Shown: positions 46,076 to 57,920, numbered from the stretch's first letter. The stretch: DNA of 64,000 bases from Scilla litardierei (GCA_030789695.1 CM061132.1:150544597-150608596); one strand, 5' to 3'. Notes: generated from the letters alone by a model not told the origin. Numbers and translations are program-made.

Positions 46076-49000
46076 CTATGCGCATGACCGGCCTGGGAGG
46101 GTGTGGCTCCCCCGCCCATTGTCTGGTGGTGGGTCCGGCCTCTGCGCCCCTCGCGGGGCCCTCTCCTCCTGGATCAGCCCTCTGCCCTCCACGAAGCCTC
46201 CAAGGTGACCCGCCTGGATCAGTCGCTCGATCTCCCTCTTGAAGGTGAGACAATCGTCGGTATCATGACCGTGATCCCGGTGATACCGACAATAATTCCG
46301 GACATCTCGCTTCGCCGGATCTAACTTCATCTCCCTGGGTGGGTCCGGTAGCAGTCTGGTCCTTGTCACCGCGGCCAACACCTCTATCATGGCGGCGTTG
46401 AGCTGCATATACTGGGCCCACAGAGGTCCCTCCAGCCTTGAGATCTCTCGAGCGGGCTCTCGGGCGGGGACAAACTCTCGCGTCGGGCCCGCGCGTCTTG
46501 CGGGCGACGCCCCGCGGGGTCGCGTCTTGGTTGAATCGGCTGGTCGCGGCCCCGGGACTCGTCTTCTTACCTCGGCCTGGGATAGGGCCGGGGCTCGCCC
46601 TGGGACGACCTCGTCGGAGCAATTGGTTTCTTTAGGCCGAGAGTCTCCTTGCTCGGCGCATATCTCTCCGCCTGAGCGACCAGCGCATTGTAGTCGGCTG
46701 GCAGGTCTCGGAGCAGGGATTTGTGGAGGCTCTGATTCCGCAGCTCTGTCTTGAAGGCTAGCCTGAGCACTTCATCGCAACAGGCCACCACCGCCCGCCT
46801 CTCATCCTGGAAGCGGCGCAGGTATTTCCCAGTCGTCTCTCCTTCCCCTTGGACTATCGTGCTGAGGTAGTCCAAAGGCTTCTTCTTGGTGCGTCCGGCC
46901 CGGAACTCCTAGCAGAACTTGTGGGACAATTCACCGAAGCTCCCGATGGATCTTGCGGGCAAGCCGTAGTACCACTCCAGCGCCGTGTCCCGCAGGCTCT
47001 GTGAGAAAAGCCGGCACAGGAATGCGTCATCCACATTTTGCACCTCCATCGCCCCCCGGTATTGTTCTACGTGCGAGAGGGGGTCGCCTCTTCCATTGTA
47101 TGTGGCCAGCTGGGGGGCCTTGAACCTGCGGGTCTCGGGGCTGACGTGATCCACCGTGCCAATAGCGTGGCCTCCTCAGGGTAGGCAGGGTGCTCTGGCG
47201 CGCGCCCTTTCTGTCACTCTGGGATTTGGCTACGGTCCCGCCTCGGCTGCCGATGGTCATCATGCCCCGGGGAGGGGCGAAGTGGTCGCCGGGGAGGACT
47301 CCTTCCGCGTGTTGGGGATTCGACGGGTGACGGGCTACGGTCATTCCAGTATCGCTGGCTGATTCGGGATATAAATTGCATATTTTCCCCCCATTTCTGG
47401 GTATTTTATGTGTATATCATGTTTATTTTGGCGTTGATACGCGTGTTTTCGTAATATCATGGATTATTAACGCCTAATCTCTTTTTATACATAAAGTACG
47501 ATTTTTATGGAATAATTTTTGCTCCTCTTATTTTTCAGGTACTTCTGAAATTTTTCTGGATTTTCTGAAATTTTTCCAGATTTTTTGGAGATTGGAGCTA
47601 TTTATTGGGAATTTTTGGAGCCAAAGAAGGATTTCTGGAAAGTAAAAAAGAAAAATTAAGAAAATAATAATAATCCCTTTTTGCGGGCTGGCCGGCCCGC
47701 CTTCTAATTGCCGCTAGGCCGCGTCGTTTTGAGAATAAAAAAATAAAAAACGAAATTCACGGGCCGGGCCGGCGGCTGGCCCGCTCGTCCTTTATGCGGG
47801 TTGCCCCGCATTAGAATTGGCCCGCTCCTAGCGGAGCGGGCCGGCGTGCATTAAAATGGGCCGGGTTTCGAACCCGGCCCGTCCTAAAATAAATTGCAAG
47901 CGCACGCGTTTTTGCAGCGAGCGGGTCGGGCGTCCACCTGGCACCCGACCCGCAATTAATTATAGAGCTGCCTGTGCGAAAAATTGGGGCTCTTCTTGAT
48001 TTTTTTTTCAGCCAGCTTGGCTCTTCGGCTGTTCTTCTTTTTTTGGGCTTGGGGGAAAGCTTGGAAGCCATGAGAGGATGATGGGAAATCTTGGAGGAGG
48101 AGCAAGAGGGTGGAAGCAAGGGTTAATTTGGGGAGAGCTTGGGTGATACCTTTCTTCCCCTTTGTATTTTGATATCTCTTTATTGTAATGAATTAGAGTT
48201 TCTTGTGAATGAAAATTCCATCTTTTTCATGATGAGTGAGTAGTGTTGAATGCTTGGGTTGTGATTCATGATGGTTGGTTGTTAATTGTAGTTCTAATTA
48301 TCTCTTGCCCATTATCATGTTAATGTTGGATTTTTCATTAGGGTTAATTTTATTGGTTAAGACCCAAGTGGGCACACTTTGAGAAAAATCCATGATTCTA
48401 ATTTGATTAGTACCATGATAATGCATCCCTCCTTTTAGCAAATTATCGTGTTCATGAAAGCTAAACTTTCCGATTAAGCTTGCCATAGCCGGAGGCCTAA
48501 TTGAGTTATATGTGAGTAATTTGAGCTTAATTAACACCTACATTAGTGAACCCACAACCCATGCTCCTCGCCTAGCTATCCTACACTCCTAATTTGGTTC
48601 TCTAACCCTACCCACTTAGGATAGAATTGTAATTTCACCACACTTTTACCCACACTCATCCACCGTTAGCGAGGTGGTTGTAACACACTTTTATTTTCTT
48701 TATCGATCAAACTTGTGAATGTAGAACGACTTGTCCCTGTGATCCGACCCGGTAGTCACCGGTTATTTTTATTGCATTGACACTCCTACGCTTGGGAGTG
48801 GAAGGCGTGCTCCTTGCGCGTCCTCCCGTTCAACCACCGGCCCACAGCCGTTGCCCCCGGGATCTCTCTCTGCTCCAGATTCTCCCTTAGGAGCCTTTCG
48901 CACTCTGCGGCGAGGAATCGGAGTTGTTGACGAATGGTTTCCTCGTCCAGGCGATCTGGGGAGAGACGCTGACAGGGCGGACTAGGCCTCCGAGGTGGGG

Positions 49001-49524
49001 ACTGGCAAGCGACGGGCTGCGCCCGTTCATGTGTCACCGGCCCGTCGTCGACACCTTCGGGATCTCCCGGTTCTCCACATTCTCCCTTCGGAGCCTTTCG
49101 CGTTCCGCGATAATGAAGCGGAGCTGGCGTCGGGCGGTCTCCTCGTCGAGGAGGGCTTACCGGGCAGCCTCGACCGTTTCATCCAGATGCCTCTGTGCGG
49201 CAGCCGCCTCCTCCTGGCGTCTTCGCAGCCTCGCGATCTCCATCTCTTCCTCCAAGAGCTTCTGTTGGGCCGCTATGTCCTCGACGAGCCCTTTGTCCCC
49301 CATTTCTTCAACGAATGAGGGTGAAGATTCCGCCTCATGTTCGGGGGCTCAGAGGGGCCCGGGGGCACTTTGGCTCTAGCCGTTGCGAAGCTTGCCATCA
49401 TCTTGACGAAGGCCTCGAAGCTCTACTGCACCGCACGGGCTGAGGCCTGGACTGTTTCGACCTCCACCTCCAGGGGTGGATTAGTCGCAGTAGTCCTGGG
49501 GTGAGAGTGTGATTCTTGATCCAT
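46076..49524 (-). pseudogene. Tat-B gag with zinc knuckle, interrupted by a solo Athila-like LTR
   Basis: Starts at 49524 (MDQESHSHPRTTATNPP), near the primer site. The capsid region (47150-46600) has KAPQLATYNGRGDPLSHVEQ and ALEWYYGLPARSIGSF. The knuckle YCRYHRDHGHDTDDC is near 46270-46315. An Athila-like solo LTR (47360-48836) splits the Arg/Pro-rich N-terminal half, and the frame matches on both sides. A TAG at 46909-46911 (CAG-type) and frame changes near 49430-49050 and 46560-46420 interrupt it. Confidence 0.85.
47360..48836 (+). mobile_element. Solo LTR of a related Athila-like family
   Basis: 1477 bp, tgattcgggatataaattgc to caacca, like the four copies at 25946-36811 but clearly diverged. 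Flanking 5-mers are ctggc (47355-47359) and ccggc (48837-48841), a duplication with one transition. It has the GC-rich hairpin block (ggcccgctcctagcggagc) and no internal sequence. Confidence 0.85.
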
Positions 49525-49589
49525 GTGTCCTTGTCGTGGTCAGGGTTTCGGTTGGTTGGTATTGGGTTTGACATGGATGTGACCCTTCG

Positions 49590-49608
49590 TTCTCACAGAC
49601 TGTGCCAA
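49590..49608 (-). other. Primer binding site of Tat-B
   Basis: The minus strand reads TTGGCACAGTCTGTGAGAA one base from the LTR end, close to the Tat-C site. Confidence 0.8.
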
Positions 49609-49609
49609 T

Positions 49610-50891
49610 TGTTGCGGGGTAGAACTCGCGTACAATGAATTTGTATTATGGAAAACCAAGGGCACTGTGGTTATGATAATGATGAGGGTTAGGGTAGGCA
49701 ATTTAATAGGTGATTAGTGGGATGATGAGGCTAAGCCTGTTGTGGAGGCTGACCACGGTGTCGAATCCGGAAGGATGCGGTAGAAGGGCCGAACTTTCTG
49801 GGGCAGGGGCGAGCACGACCGATGGTGATGAGCTAACCTGCGCAATGAGAAACTCATCAGAAAGGCCGAGTTGGGGTCCAACCCTTAGCCTCTCTGATGC
49901 CTAAGTCAGTAATAGAACTTAAAGCGGGGGCTAGGCACGCAGGTCGGACTGAAGGTGAGTCGACCGTATGTGTCGAGCTATGAATGGTGGAAGAACAAAG
50001 ATATGGACGACATTTGCTCTTGTGTGTGAGTAGTATGATTCAGAGTAAATTTGCCAACCACCTCCCCGTTGGAGGCAAAGGGGTATTTATACTTGATGGA
50101 GGAGGTTAGGTGAGGCTGACCTGGCATGCTGACTCGACGTGCTGAGCTGGCCTGACTGTCAGCGGAAGCTTCGGCCGAGGATGTCAGGGTCAGGGGTGTC
50201 AGCCATGCTTTTTTCAGACGGCGCAATGGCCAGGGATGCTTTTGTCAGGTTGTCAGGGCCGAAAGCATTAAGTGTCAGGGAGCGCAGCGGCCAGGGGATG
50301 CTTTGTCAGGTGGTCGGACGTCGAAAGTGTCAATGGTGTCCTTGTACTATGTTGTTTGTCGTGTCCGATGTGCCAAAGAACTGTCGGAGTGCCTCCTGGG
50401 GCGAGGTCGGCGACGGGTCGCCGGGCCGGCCCGGATTGAGGATGAGCGGTCCGGACGTACACTTTGCGCACTGTTCCCAGTGAACCGGGGGGGAATGGGT
50501 GTGCATCCTGCTGGGGCCGTGTTGGAGACTGCCCATATCAACGGCCGAGGCGCAGTGCGCCCTTCACCTCGTTGTGTCGGACTCTAGGATCGACGGGCGC
50601 CCTACGGGCCTCTGAAGTTCGGGCGTGGAACGCCCTGGCGTTGGGTCGGCCGCCCGTCGGGGGGAGGGGCGAGCCGGCGGGGTATTGTGGCGGTCTGGGA
50701 TGGAAGGTTCGGCCCTTCTACGGCATCCTTTCGGATTCGACACCGTGGTCAGCCTCCTCAATAGGCTTAGCCTCATCATCCCACTAATCACCTATTAAAT
50801 TGCCTACCCTAACCCTCATCATTATCATAACCATCGTGCCCTTGGTTTCCCATAATACAAATTCATTGTACGCGAGTTCTACCCTGCAACA
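49610..50891 (-). repeat. Tat-B 5' LTR with 185-bp terminal inverted repeats
   Basis: 1282 bp. Its first and last 185 bp (49610-49794 and 50707-50891) are inverted copies of each other, sharing gaattcgacaccgtgg-like and cctaaccctcatcattatc stretches. Minus-strand TATA box TATAAATA at 50084-50091. Confidence 0.8.
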
Positions 50892-51438
50892 GACACCATT
50901 AATGGAAGAAATATCACTGACACAGCTCGCTGACCTATCGCTTCAGCACTCGAGTGCCAGCTGGGTTGATTCTACAGCTGACAGAATGGCGAACAATCGC
51001 CTCTTAACCCTATAAATACCACCATCATGCCTCCATGGAAGGGATGGGTCAGTTAAATCTTCTAACTCATTTCAATACACAATGTCGGATATCTTCCACA
51101 TATCTGCGCCTTCCTTGTAAGCTCGTCACGCTTCGTCGATCTGTCTTAAGATCACCAAGCGTGCCCGACGCCTACTTTCTACATCACTAGCTGACTTAGG
51201 CATCAGAGAAGCTACAGACTGACAGCTAGCCCGTCCTTTCTGACAAGTTGTTGATTCTCGTAGGAAGCTGACCTCAGCTACCGGGAGATGGCGACCTTCA
51301 GGCGACCTCGGATCCTTCACCTCTGAAGCGAGTTTCGAGTCGTGTTAAACACTCCATCACCCAAAAACTTGCAAATCATTGAACCCGTGATTCCCACTTC
51401 AAATAAATTTTATTGTATGCGGATTTGACCCGCAACAG

Positions 51439-51457
51439 TTGGCACCGTCTGTGAGAA
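51439..51457 (+). other. Primer binding site of Tat-C
   Basis: TTGGCACCGTCTGTGAGAA one base after the LTR end, the usual Tat-lineage form. Confidence 0.85.
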
Positions 51458-51495
51458 TCAAGTGTTACACACATGTCATGCTCCACACGTCCTTA

Positions 51496-53414
51496 ATGAA
51501 ATCCTTGCCACGACAAGTCACCCGACGTCACACCCCCTCTGCCTCTGAGGAAGCTGGGTCGACTTGAGACCATGATCGACGACACCCTGAGGCCACCCTT
51601 GGCCGAAGGTCCCCATTCTCTGAGAAGAATTTCCCCATCAAATCAACCCCTTGAGGGGTCGGCCGCGGCCATTTAGGACGCGGCCCTTGTCATCTACAAG
51701 AGCTTCCAGAGCTTCACCAGGATGATGGAGGAGTGGACCATTGCCCAGTAAGCGGGACCATCTCAGGCAGAAGGCCCCTTCGAGCTTCGCAATGTGAGGA
51801 GAGACCTCCTCCCCCAATTTGATGAGGACGCAGCAGCACTGCAGAGGCAGTTCGAGGAAGCAGATGTAGCCGCTCTGCAGAGGGAGATCCATAGAGAGGA
51901 TGAGGTCGCTCAGCAGAGGCGACTACAGGAGGAAGCGTCCCTTCGACGGCTTTGTCTCCTCGATGCTAAAAGAGAGAGGCTTCAAGAGGGGAGCCGAGGA
52001 GTCCCCCTGGCGTCGACCTCGATGGAGCAGAGGAACGTCCTGCTGGACCATCCAGTGGAAAGCTATCGTCTCGGGACATCACCTAGCCCGAGGCGCGGGG
52101 ACGCGAATTTTGTAGCAGGAGCCCCCCAATGAGATCACCGCTTTCCTAGACATGGAGACGGGCGACGAAGGATTCTTGACCGCAGTCCTATCCCTTGGGA
52201 GAGAGGGAGAAACGCCTCTGAGCACTGAGGTGGCTCATCTGACAATTCCAACCAGCGGGATGGAGAGCTAGCCCCTCCCCCAGCCCCGAAGAGGCCAATC
52301 CGCTGACTCATAGGGTGATCTCAACCCCAGTACCCTATAGGTTCAAGCTACCTTAGGTTGAACTTTATGACGGTTTGAGCGATCCCCTGGAATATGTGCA
52401 GCTATACTTGGGAGTTATGGAGATCCACGTGGTAGGTGACGCCCTCCTTTGCCTGGCTTTCTGGACGACCTTGAAGAAGGCAACGGTGGAGTGGTATAAC
52501 GGCTTACCCGGTGGCTCCGTTGATTCATTTGGTGACCTCTCACAAATGTTTTGCTGCCAATTCTTGGCGGGACAGAGGAAGAAGAAGACGTCGGACTATC
52601 TGTTCACGGTGGTCCATAAGGAGGGGAGACCATCTGCAACTTCTTGCAGCGCTACAACGAAGAGCGACTCAGCATGACGAGCTGCGACGACAAGCTCCTC
52701 ATGGCAGCCTTCAAGAAGGGACTGACGAATAGGAGTCTTCACAAGTCGATGCTCCGAGATCCGCCCACCGATCTCCCCGCCCTCTTCGCTCGGACAGAGT
52801 ATATTAGCGATGAGGCCCTGGGGATGGTGAAGAAGGCTCCACCCATCGTAGCTCCCCGTGTTGAAGCAAGGCCCAGTGAGCAGCCAAGGTGGGATGAACG
52901 CCCCCAAGGACGTGACCAAGACCGCAACATGGGTCGTGACCAAGACCGCCCCCGAGGGCGTGACCAGGGGGCCCCCCGAGCGCAAGATCACCCCAGACCT
53001 ATGAGGGTGATCTTCGCTCCCAGAAACCCTGCTCCGAGAGGCGGGCCCAAAAGAGCACCGGAGGTGATACATTACACCAGGCTTAACTCCCCCATGACCA
53101 AAGTGATGGCAGTGGCCCTGAGTGGCGGGCTTCTCAGAGACCCGCCCCCAGAGATGCAAACAAGGCCTACCAGCAGGGACACACGAAGGTATTGTCAATA
53201 TCACCGCGACCATGGCCACAATACCGACAACTGCTCTACCCTGAAGAGGGATATGGAGCAGCTCATACAGGGCAGCCACTTTCAGAGGTTCATCAAACAA
53301 GGATGCCAGATGCACGAAGGGAGAACTCCAACAGAACCTCTCCGACTCGCCCAGGCCCGGGACGCCGAGCAAGCCGCACATCCTATCACGAGGCCAATCC
53401 TGCACGTAGATTGA
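51496..53414 (+). pseudogene. Tat-C gag with zinc knuckle, frameshifted
   Basis: The N-terminal part is degraded (stop near 51567). A Glu/Arg/Gln-rich coiled coil lies at 51794-52130. The capsid region from 52375 has VEWYNGLPGGSVDSFGDL. The last frame (52644-53414) includes LTNRSLHKSMLRDPPTDLP, Arg/Gln/Asp repeats (GRDQDR type) and the knuckle YCQYHRDHGHNTDNC (about 53190-53235), and ends with ILHVD. Three different frames are used, so at least two frameshifts are present. Protein features parallel the Tat-B gag. Confidence 0.85.
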
Positions 53415-53759
53415 GGGACAGTCTACCTGGTGCCCTTTAATCCTACTACCTTTAAGTATTGTCAATAAAAATTTTGTTCTTACGTTTGTACAAACGACAT
53501 ATTGTTTGAATTACAATTTCAGTTCCCCTCCGAGATATAAAGCACCTCCATAAAGGTCGCCTTGGTCATCCGAAGAGGACCACCTCGCCACAAGAACTCC
53601 CACGGGAGGACCTTGTAAATAAAATCACATGTCTAACTCTATCTCCGACCTATGTCCCTATGTTTCGACTTACACCCTCTTCGAGGTTTCTCTTGGGTGC
53701 GAGAAATCCAAGGTCGAGATCGGCCCGATTCTTGGAGGCGAACTGACTCTCCACAAACC
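53415..53759 (+). other. Tat-C sequence after gag, no gene seen
   Basis: No protease or RT motif in any frame. This is where pol would start in an autonomous relative. Confidence 0.5.
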
Positions 53760-54110
53760 AATCTTCTAGGGCAGGTCGTGGTTCAGCTACCCATAGTGTG
53801 CTAGACTTCGCTAACCAAACCGGACATGGGCTTGAAGAAGGGCTCCAGCCCGAAATCCACCCTCAGGAAGACTTCCGATGCAGGTCGCGGTGCAGCTACC
53901 CCTAGCGTGCCAGACTTCGCTAACCAAACCGGACAGGGGCTTGAAGAAGGGCTCCGGAGTGAAATTCGCACTCAGGAAGACTTCTGGGATAGGTCGCGGT
54001 GCAGCTACCCATAGCATGCCAGACTTCGCTAACCAAACCGGATATGGGCTTGAAGAAGGGCTCTGGCCCGAAATTCGCCCTCAGGAAGACCTCCGGGGCA
54101 GTTCGACACC
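53760..54110. repeat. Tandem repeat of about 110 bp, three copies
   Basis: The block agacttcgctaaccaaaccg recurs near 53803, 53912 and 54021, with adjacent gcttgaagaagggctc. It occupies the same place between gag and antisense ORF as the array of Tat-A, but the sequence is unrelated. Confidence 0.85.
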
Positions 54111-54527
54111 ATAATGGGAGAGATGTTGCGCTAGTTCAACTCGAGCATTGGGTGGGCTACGGGCGTATTCCCCAAAGTTCAATCAGACAATCAAACCGGA
54201 GTGATAAATGCGGGGTCGGCAACAGCCCATCTATACCTGCACTCTTGAAGACCTCCAGGACAGCTCGCCTTCACATCCAAAGCGTACAAGCAACTCCACA
54301 ACATTCCCCTTCTCCTCAGCCTTGGGCTTGTCAGTAGTAAAATGTTGGGGGCATACCCATACAAAACACATACAAAAGCGCAGTTCGCACAACAGAAAAA
54401 CCAAACAATAGCGACAGTGAGAAAATTTTCAAATTTATTTCATATTAACTCTTTACATCTCAGGGTCAAAACAAAAAACAAGAATCCAGGCTCAGCCCCA
54501 GGGCCGGCCATACAATTTTGCCCTAGC
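54111..54527. other. Tat-C 3' non-coding part between tandem repeat and antisense ORF
   Basis: Includes ttgggggcat near 54346. No ORF with recognisable features. Confidence 0.45.
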
Positions 54528-55505
54528 CTATGGTGCCTCGCCTCGGCTGCCACTCCCTTGATTACCGCCCTTCGGGGCCTGGGAGTCCGCTTGGTCGTCT
54601 CCGTGGTCGTCGCTGGTCGGAATCTCCGCCACCTCGGCCTCAGAAGTGGTAGAAGCCTCTGCTTCGTCATCAAAAGCTGCTGACAGTCAGGCGAAGTAGT
54701 TCTCCATGATGGGGTAGAGCTTTTCCAACCTCGCCTTTGCCCTCTCGAAGACGGCCTCCAGACGGTCATCGAAGCCCTCCACCCTCATGGCTATAAGCGC
54801 AGAGATGAGCTCGCTGTTCTAGTACTGAAGAACGGCATGGACCCTGACCTGGTCCAGGTCGACCTTCGCCAGCTCGGCATTCTGTCTCTCCAGCTCGGTG
54901 ATATTCGCTCTGTTCTCCTCTTTCTCCGAGACCAGCAGCTTCTCGGTGGCAACCCTCCTGGCCTCTTCTTTGCGGGCCCTCTCATGTAGCTCCCCACCGG
55001 CCTTGTCCAACCTGGAGGCCTCGTCCTTCTTTATCTGATAATCCCCATGGACCTTCACCAGCCTCTCGGTGGCATTCTTCATCTTCGCCATTGTGCCCTT
55101 GATGGCGACCGCCTTCCTCCCGAGCGCCGCCTCAAGCTGGTTTACCTCCGACGAATGTTATTGAAGAGACATCAGAGTGGTGACCGCCTACAAAGAAGAT
55201 AAAAATTATGAGCATATCGTAGATAGAAGAAGTTCAGCATCTTGGCCAAAGGGCGACGAACCTGCATGCTATGCAAGATGGCGTGTCGTAGAGTCGTTCA
55301 GCATCAACATCCAGTATGGCCTCTCGGTCCCTCGGCAGCACGCCATTCTTTGCCAGGCAGGCTGCCACATCAGCTTCGTTGAAGACAGATTCCTGGGCCC
55401 CCACCGGGTAGCACGGCGCGACGATTGTCTCTGGCGGAATAGCGAGAACCGCCTCCTTCGTCGACTTGAAGGTGGCCAGTGTGGCCTTGTAGCTCGGATG
55501 GGCCA
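54528..55505 (-). pseudogene. Tat-C antisense ORF, C-terminal part with intron and coiled coil
   Basis: Minus strand, opposite to gag. The N-terminal side is cut by element D at 55505. An intron fits 55181 to 55262, with CATGCAG before the donor GTTCG and TTTGTAG at the acceptor, in the same relative place as intron 2 of the Tat-A antisense ORF. After it comes a Lys/Glu/Ala-rich coiled coil (MAKMKNATERLVKVHGDYQ, 55091), then FDDRLEAVFERAKARLEKL and an acidic tail ending at 54528. In-frame stops near 55153 (TAA), 54819 (TAG, CAG-type) and 54689 (TGA, CGA-type) show it is broken. Confidence 0.7.
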
Positions 55506-57183
55506 TGTCACGCCCCGCTTCCCTAAAATGGAGGCGAGACGTGAAAAGGCCCGCACGAGAGTGGAGCTTTGAAGCCCCAAACCCGATAAGCGTCAATAAA
55601 ACATAAGCAGGTCCCTGTAACCACAAACGGAACAACAATAATAACACAAGGAGAGACAGAAACAAAGCCTCAATCTGAGAAATTGTCCAACATTAAAATT
55701 AAGTTCAACATCCAGAAAAGCCACCAGGCTAAAAGAAAAGTCTAAAGGCCCAGAACAAGGCCAAACAAAGACAAACGTAAACAGAGTATAGGTGCTGCGC
55801 ACCGACAACTACAGCAGTCTAAAACAAAAAGGGGAAAGCTCAACGAAGACACTAGGACTGGTCCCCAGTGTCCACGTACTCCTCGCCAAACACAGACTCG
55901 GGCACGGCGTCCGCAAACACCTCGTCCTCAACAACGGACTCAGGCTCGGGATCTAACATGTGTCACCCAAAAGAGTAAAGGGGCACATGTCAACAAGTCT
56001 AAAAGACTTTGGCAAGGAAACTGAAGGTAAGGTAAACTAGCAACCTAGCAGTTATAGTATGATGCATGGCATGGCAAGTATAGTATGGAAGTGACTAGTA
56101 AAGGGAAGTACAAGTAGCAAGTATGTCATGGATAACAAGTAAAACACGGACAAGTACAAGTCAAGTGGTTCACGTCAAGTGAACAAGTCAAGTAAACAAG
56201 TTGTGCACAGAGATTCCGCCTGTTGGCTAGAGTGGCTGATCGGGCCAACTCCTAAGCTCAAGTGACCGTTTACCTCTACCCCTCCACGTGTATCGAGCCA
56301 GGGAATTACCCCGAACACGGAATGCTCGCTTCTGGAACACGAGCCAGGAAGTGTATTTAACAAGTATGGCGTAGGGTTATGCCCGTAACGCAGGTTCCTA
56401 GCCGGTAAACAAGTAGATCGGGCATTGGCTATCAACCAACTCACGTAGCCCGCTTCTGAAACACGGGCCATGAAACACAAGTATTGTAGCGTATGCTACG
56501 AATGCGACATACAACATGGATAGCATGGATGACAATTAATTCGCGTACCGTTAATCAAAATTAAACATGACATGATAGTTATGCAACATGATAAATGACG
56601 GTCCTAGCTTCGTTGTCAAGCTAGTTTCTGAAATTGTGCCTAGGCGAGTATTATTTCGTCGCCTAGTCTCTTTTATGCCTACAACAAGCAAATGGCCTAA
56701 GACATGGTCCAAAACCCTAAGTGGCAAGTTTCACTTGCCTAGCCCCGAGGATGACGATCAACGAGGCCGTCACACAAATGCTAGCTACGGAAAAGAGATC
56801 GCTGCCATGGCAAAACAACATTAGAACAACATCCAACCTAGTTTTATTAAGGTTTCACAAAAACACAAATGGGCTATGAGATTATTAAGAGATCGATTTA
56901 TTACCGTATCGGAAGCGGAAGAACGATTTCGAGCAAGCACGGCAACGGAAGAAATGATCCGGGGAACCTAGGGTTCAGATCTGGAATGGATGGGAAAAAT
57001 CTGGAGAAATGGGGTTTTGGGGGTTTTTGGGGGTTGGAGATGACCTAGGGCATGGTGATAGACCAAAATAGAGAGGGAAACTCCAAGAGAGGAAGGAATG
57101 GCTTGGGGAAATGTTGGAGAGTGATTTGGGGAAGAAGGAGGCCCAGGAGAAGTGAAAAGAAGAAAAGAAAACGTTTGGGGGGG

Positions 57184-57192
57184 TTTAAATAG
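57184..57192 (-). promoter_or_regulatory. TATA-like box of element D LTR
   Basis: Minus strand CTATTTAAA, about 45 bp downstream of the palindromic array. The Sirevirus LTR has the same spacing. Confidence 0.5.
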
Positions 57193-57235
57193 GCACAGCC
57201 GGCGGCTGCCCAGAAATTAGGGTTTCGACACTAGT

Positions 57236-57655
57236 TAGTCGGTCAAAGAACAACCACTGACCGGCTAGTTTGGGAACTAGTCGGTCGGTTGACCAACGCA
57301 AACCGACTAAGTCCAAACAGTAACTCCTGTACAAAAATAGGATTTAGATTTAGTCGGTCAAAGAACAACTACTGACCGACTAGTTTTTCATCTAGTCGGT
57401 CGATGAACGTTCTTAGACCGACTAAGAATGAATAGTACTTGGCATCAAAAATGAACATAGAGTTAGTCGGTTAAAGAACGATTGCTGACCGACTAGTTTG
57501 CAACCTAGTCGATCGACAAATGTTCTTAGACCGACTAACGAGAAACAGTAACTCCTGAATAATTTACAAAGCCCACTAGTCGGTCCATGAAGGTTTGCCG
57601 ACCGACTAAATCGTCATCTAGTCGGTCGGTTCCCCTTCTTGTACCGGCTAACGTG
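57236..57655. repeat. Palindromic array shared with the Sirevirus LTR, four units
   Basis: Units start near 57236, 57351, 57464 and 57576 (period about 113 bp), with the same four-half-site layout. The first unit shares agtcggtcaaagaacaacc and the following cactgaccg with Sirevirus position 1031. Similarity continues past the array: catctagtcggtc, cttcttg, then gcgcgaagct versus gcgcgatgct. Confidence 0.88.
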
Positions 57656-57920
57656 CACCAAAAGTTCCAAAATGGAGCGCGAAGCTCCGGGATCGATTCC
57701 TAAGACTCCTAGGCTTGATCTAACAATAAGATATGACCGATATGAAGCCTGTCACGGATGACTTACTCCGAAATCGACGATCAACGGAAGAAGCTAGGAA
57801 AACGCGACGAAACGATCGAAAATGAAAGCTACGGAGACGAAAACCACGCATAAGGAGAAAATCCACCAAAACATATAATATAATATAGCTAATCCGAATA
57901 CATGAAAACCAGTCGTTACA

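Larger units (their letters stand above)
42304..50891 (-). mobile_element. Tat-B: pol-bearing Ty3/Gypsy Tat-lineage element, 3' end deleted
   Basis: In element order: 5' LTR (49610-50891), primer site, gag, protease, RT, RNase H, a second archaeal-type RNase H, and integrase. It breaks off within the integrase and joins directly to the last 316 bp of the 3' LTR (42304-42619). Two RNase H domains are characteristic of the Tat lineage. The deletion removed the integrase C-terminus, any antisense ORF, the polypurine tract and most of the 3' LTR after insertion, since the target duplication is intact. Confidence 0.9.
41973..51437 (+). repeat. Tat-C 5' LTR, interrupted by Tat-B
   Basis: Starts tgttgttacg and ends cccgcaaca. 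The two parts are 41973-42303 and 50897-51437, about 870 bp in all. TATA box tataaatacc at 51011-51020. Confidence 0.8.
41973..55505 (+). mobile_element. Tat-C: pol-less Ty3/Gypsy Tat-lineage element, 5' part (continues beyond element D)
   Basis: 5' LTR 41973-51437 (split by Tat-B), primer site 51439-51457, gag to 53414, tandem repeats 53760-54110, and an antisense ORF on the minus strand from 54528. Element D inserted in the antisense ORF at 55505, so the rest and the 3' LTR lie right of the window. No pol domain occurs between gag and antisense ORF, as in Tat-A. Confidence 0.85.
55506..57920 (-). repeat. Element D 3' LTR with palindromic array
   Basis: 2415 bp, tgtcacgccc to cgttaca in plus orientation (U3 start at 57920). 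It contains the CTAGTCGGTC-type array (57236-57655) and a TATA box (57184-57192). Its homology to the Sirevirus LTR is limited to the array and its flank; the rest is unrelated. Confidence 0.9.

Noticed and set aside
52596..53465. 289-codon minus-strand ORF opposite Tat-C gag
   Set aside because: Shadow of the gag frame on the plus strand, which carries the zinc knuckle and the gag motifs.
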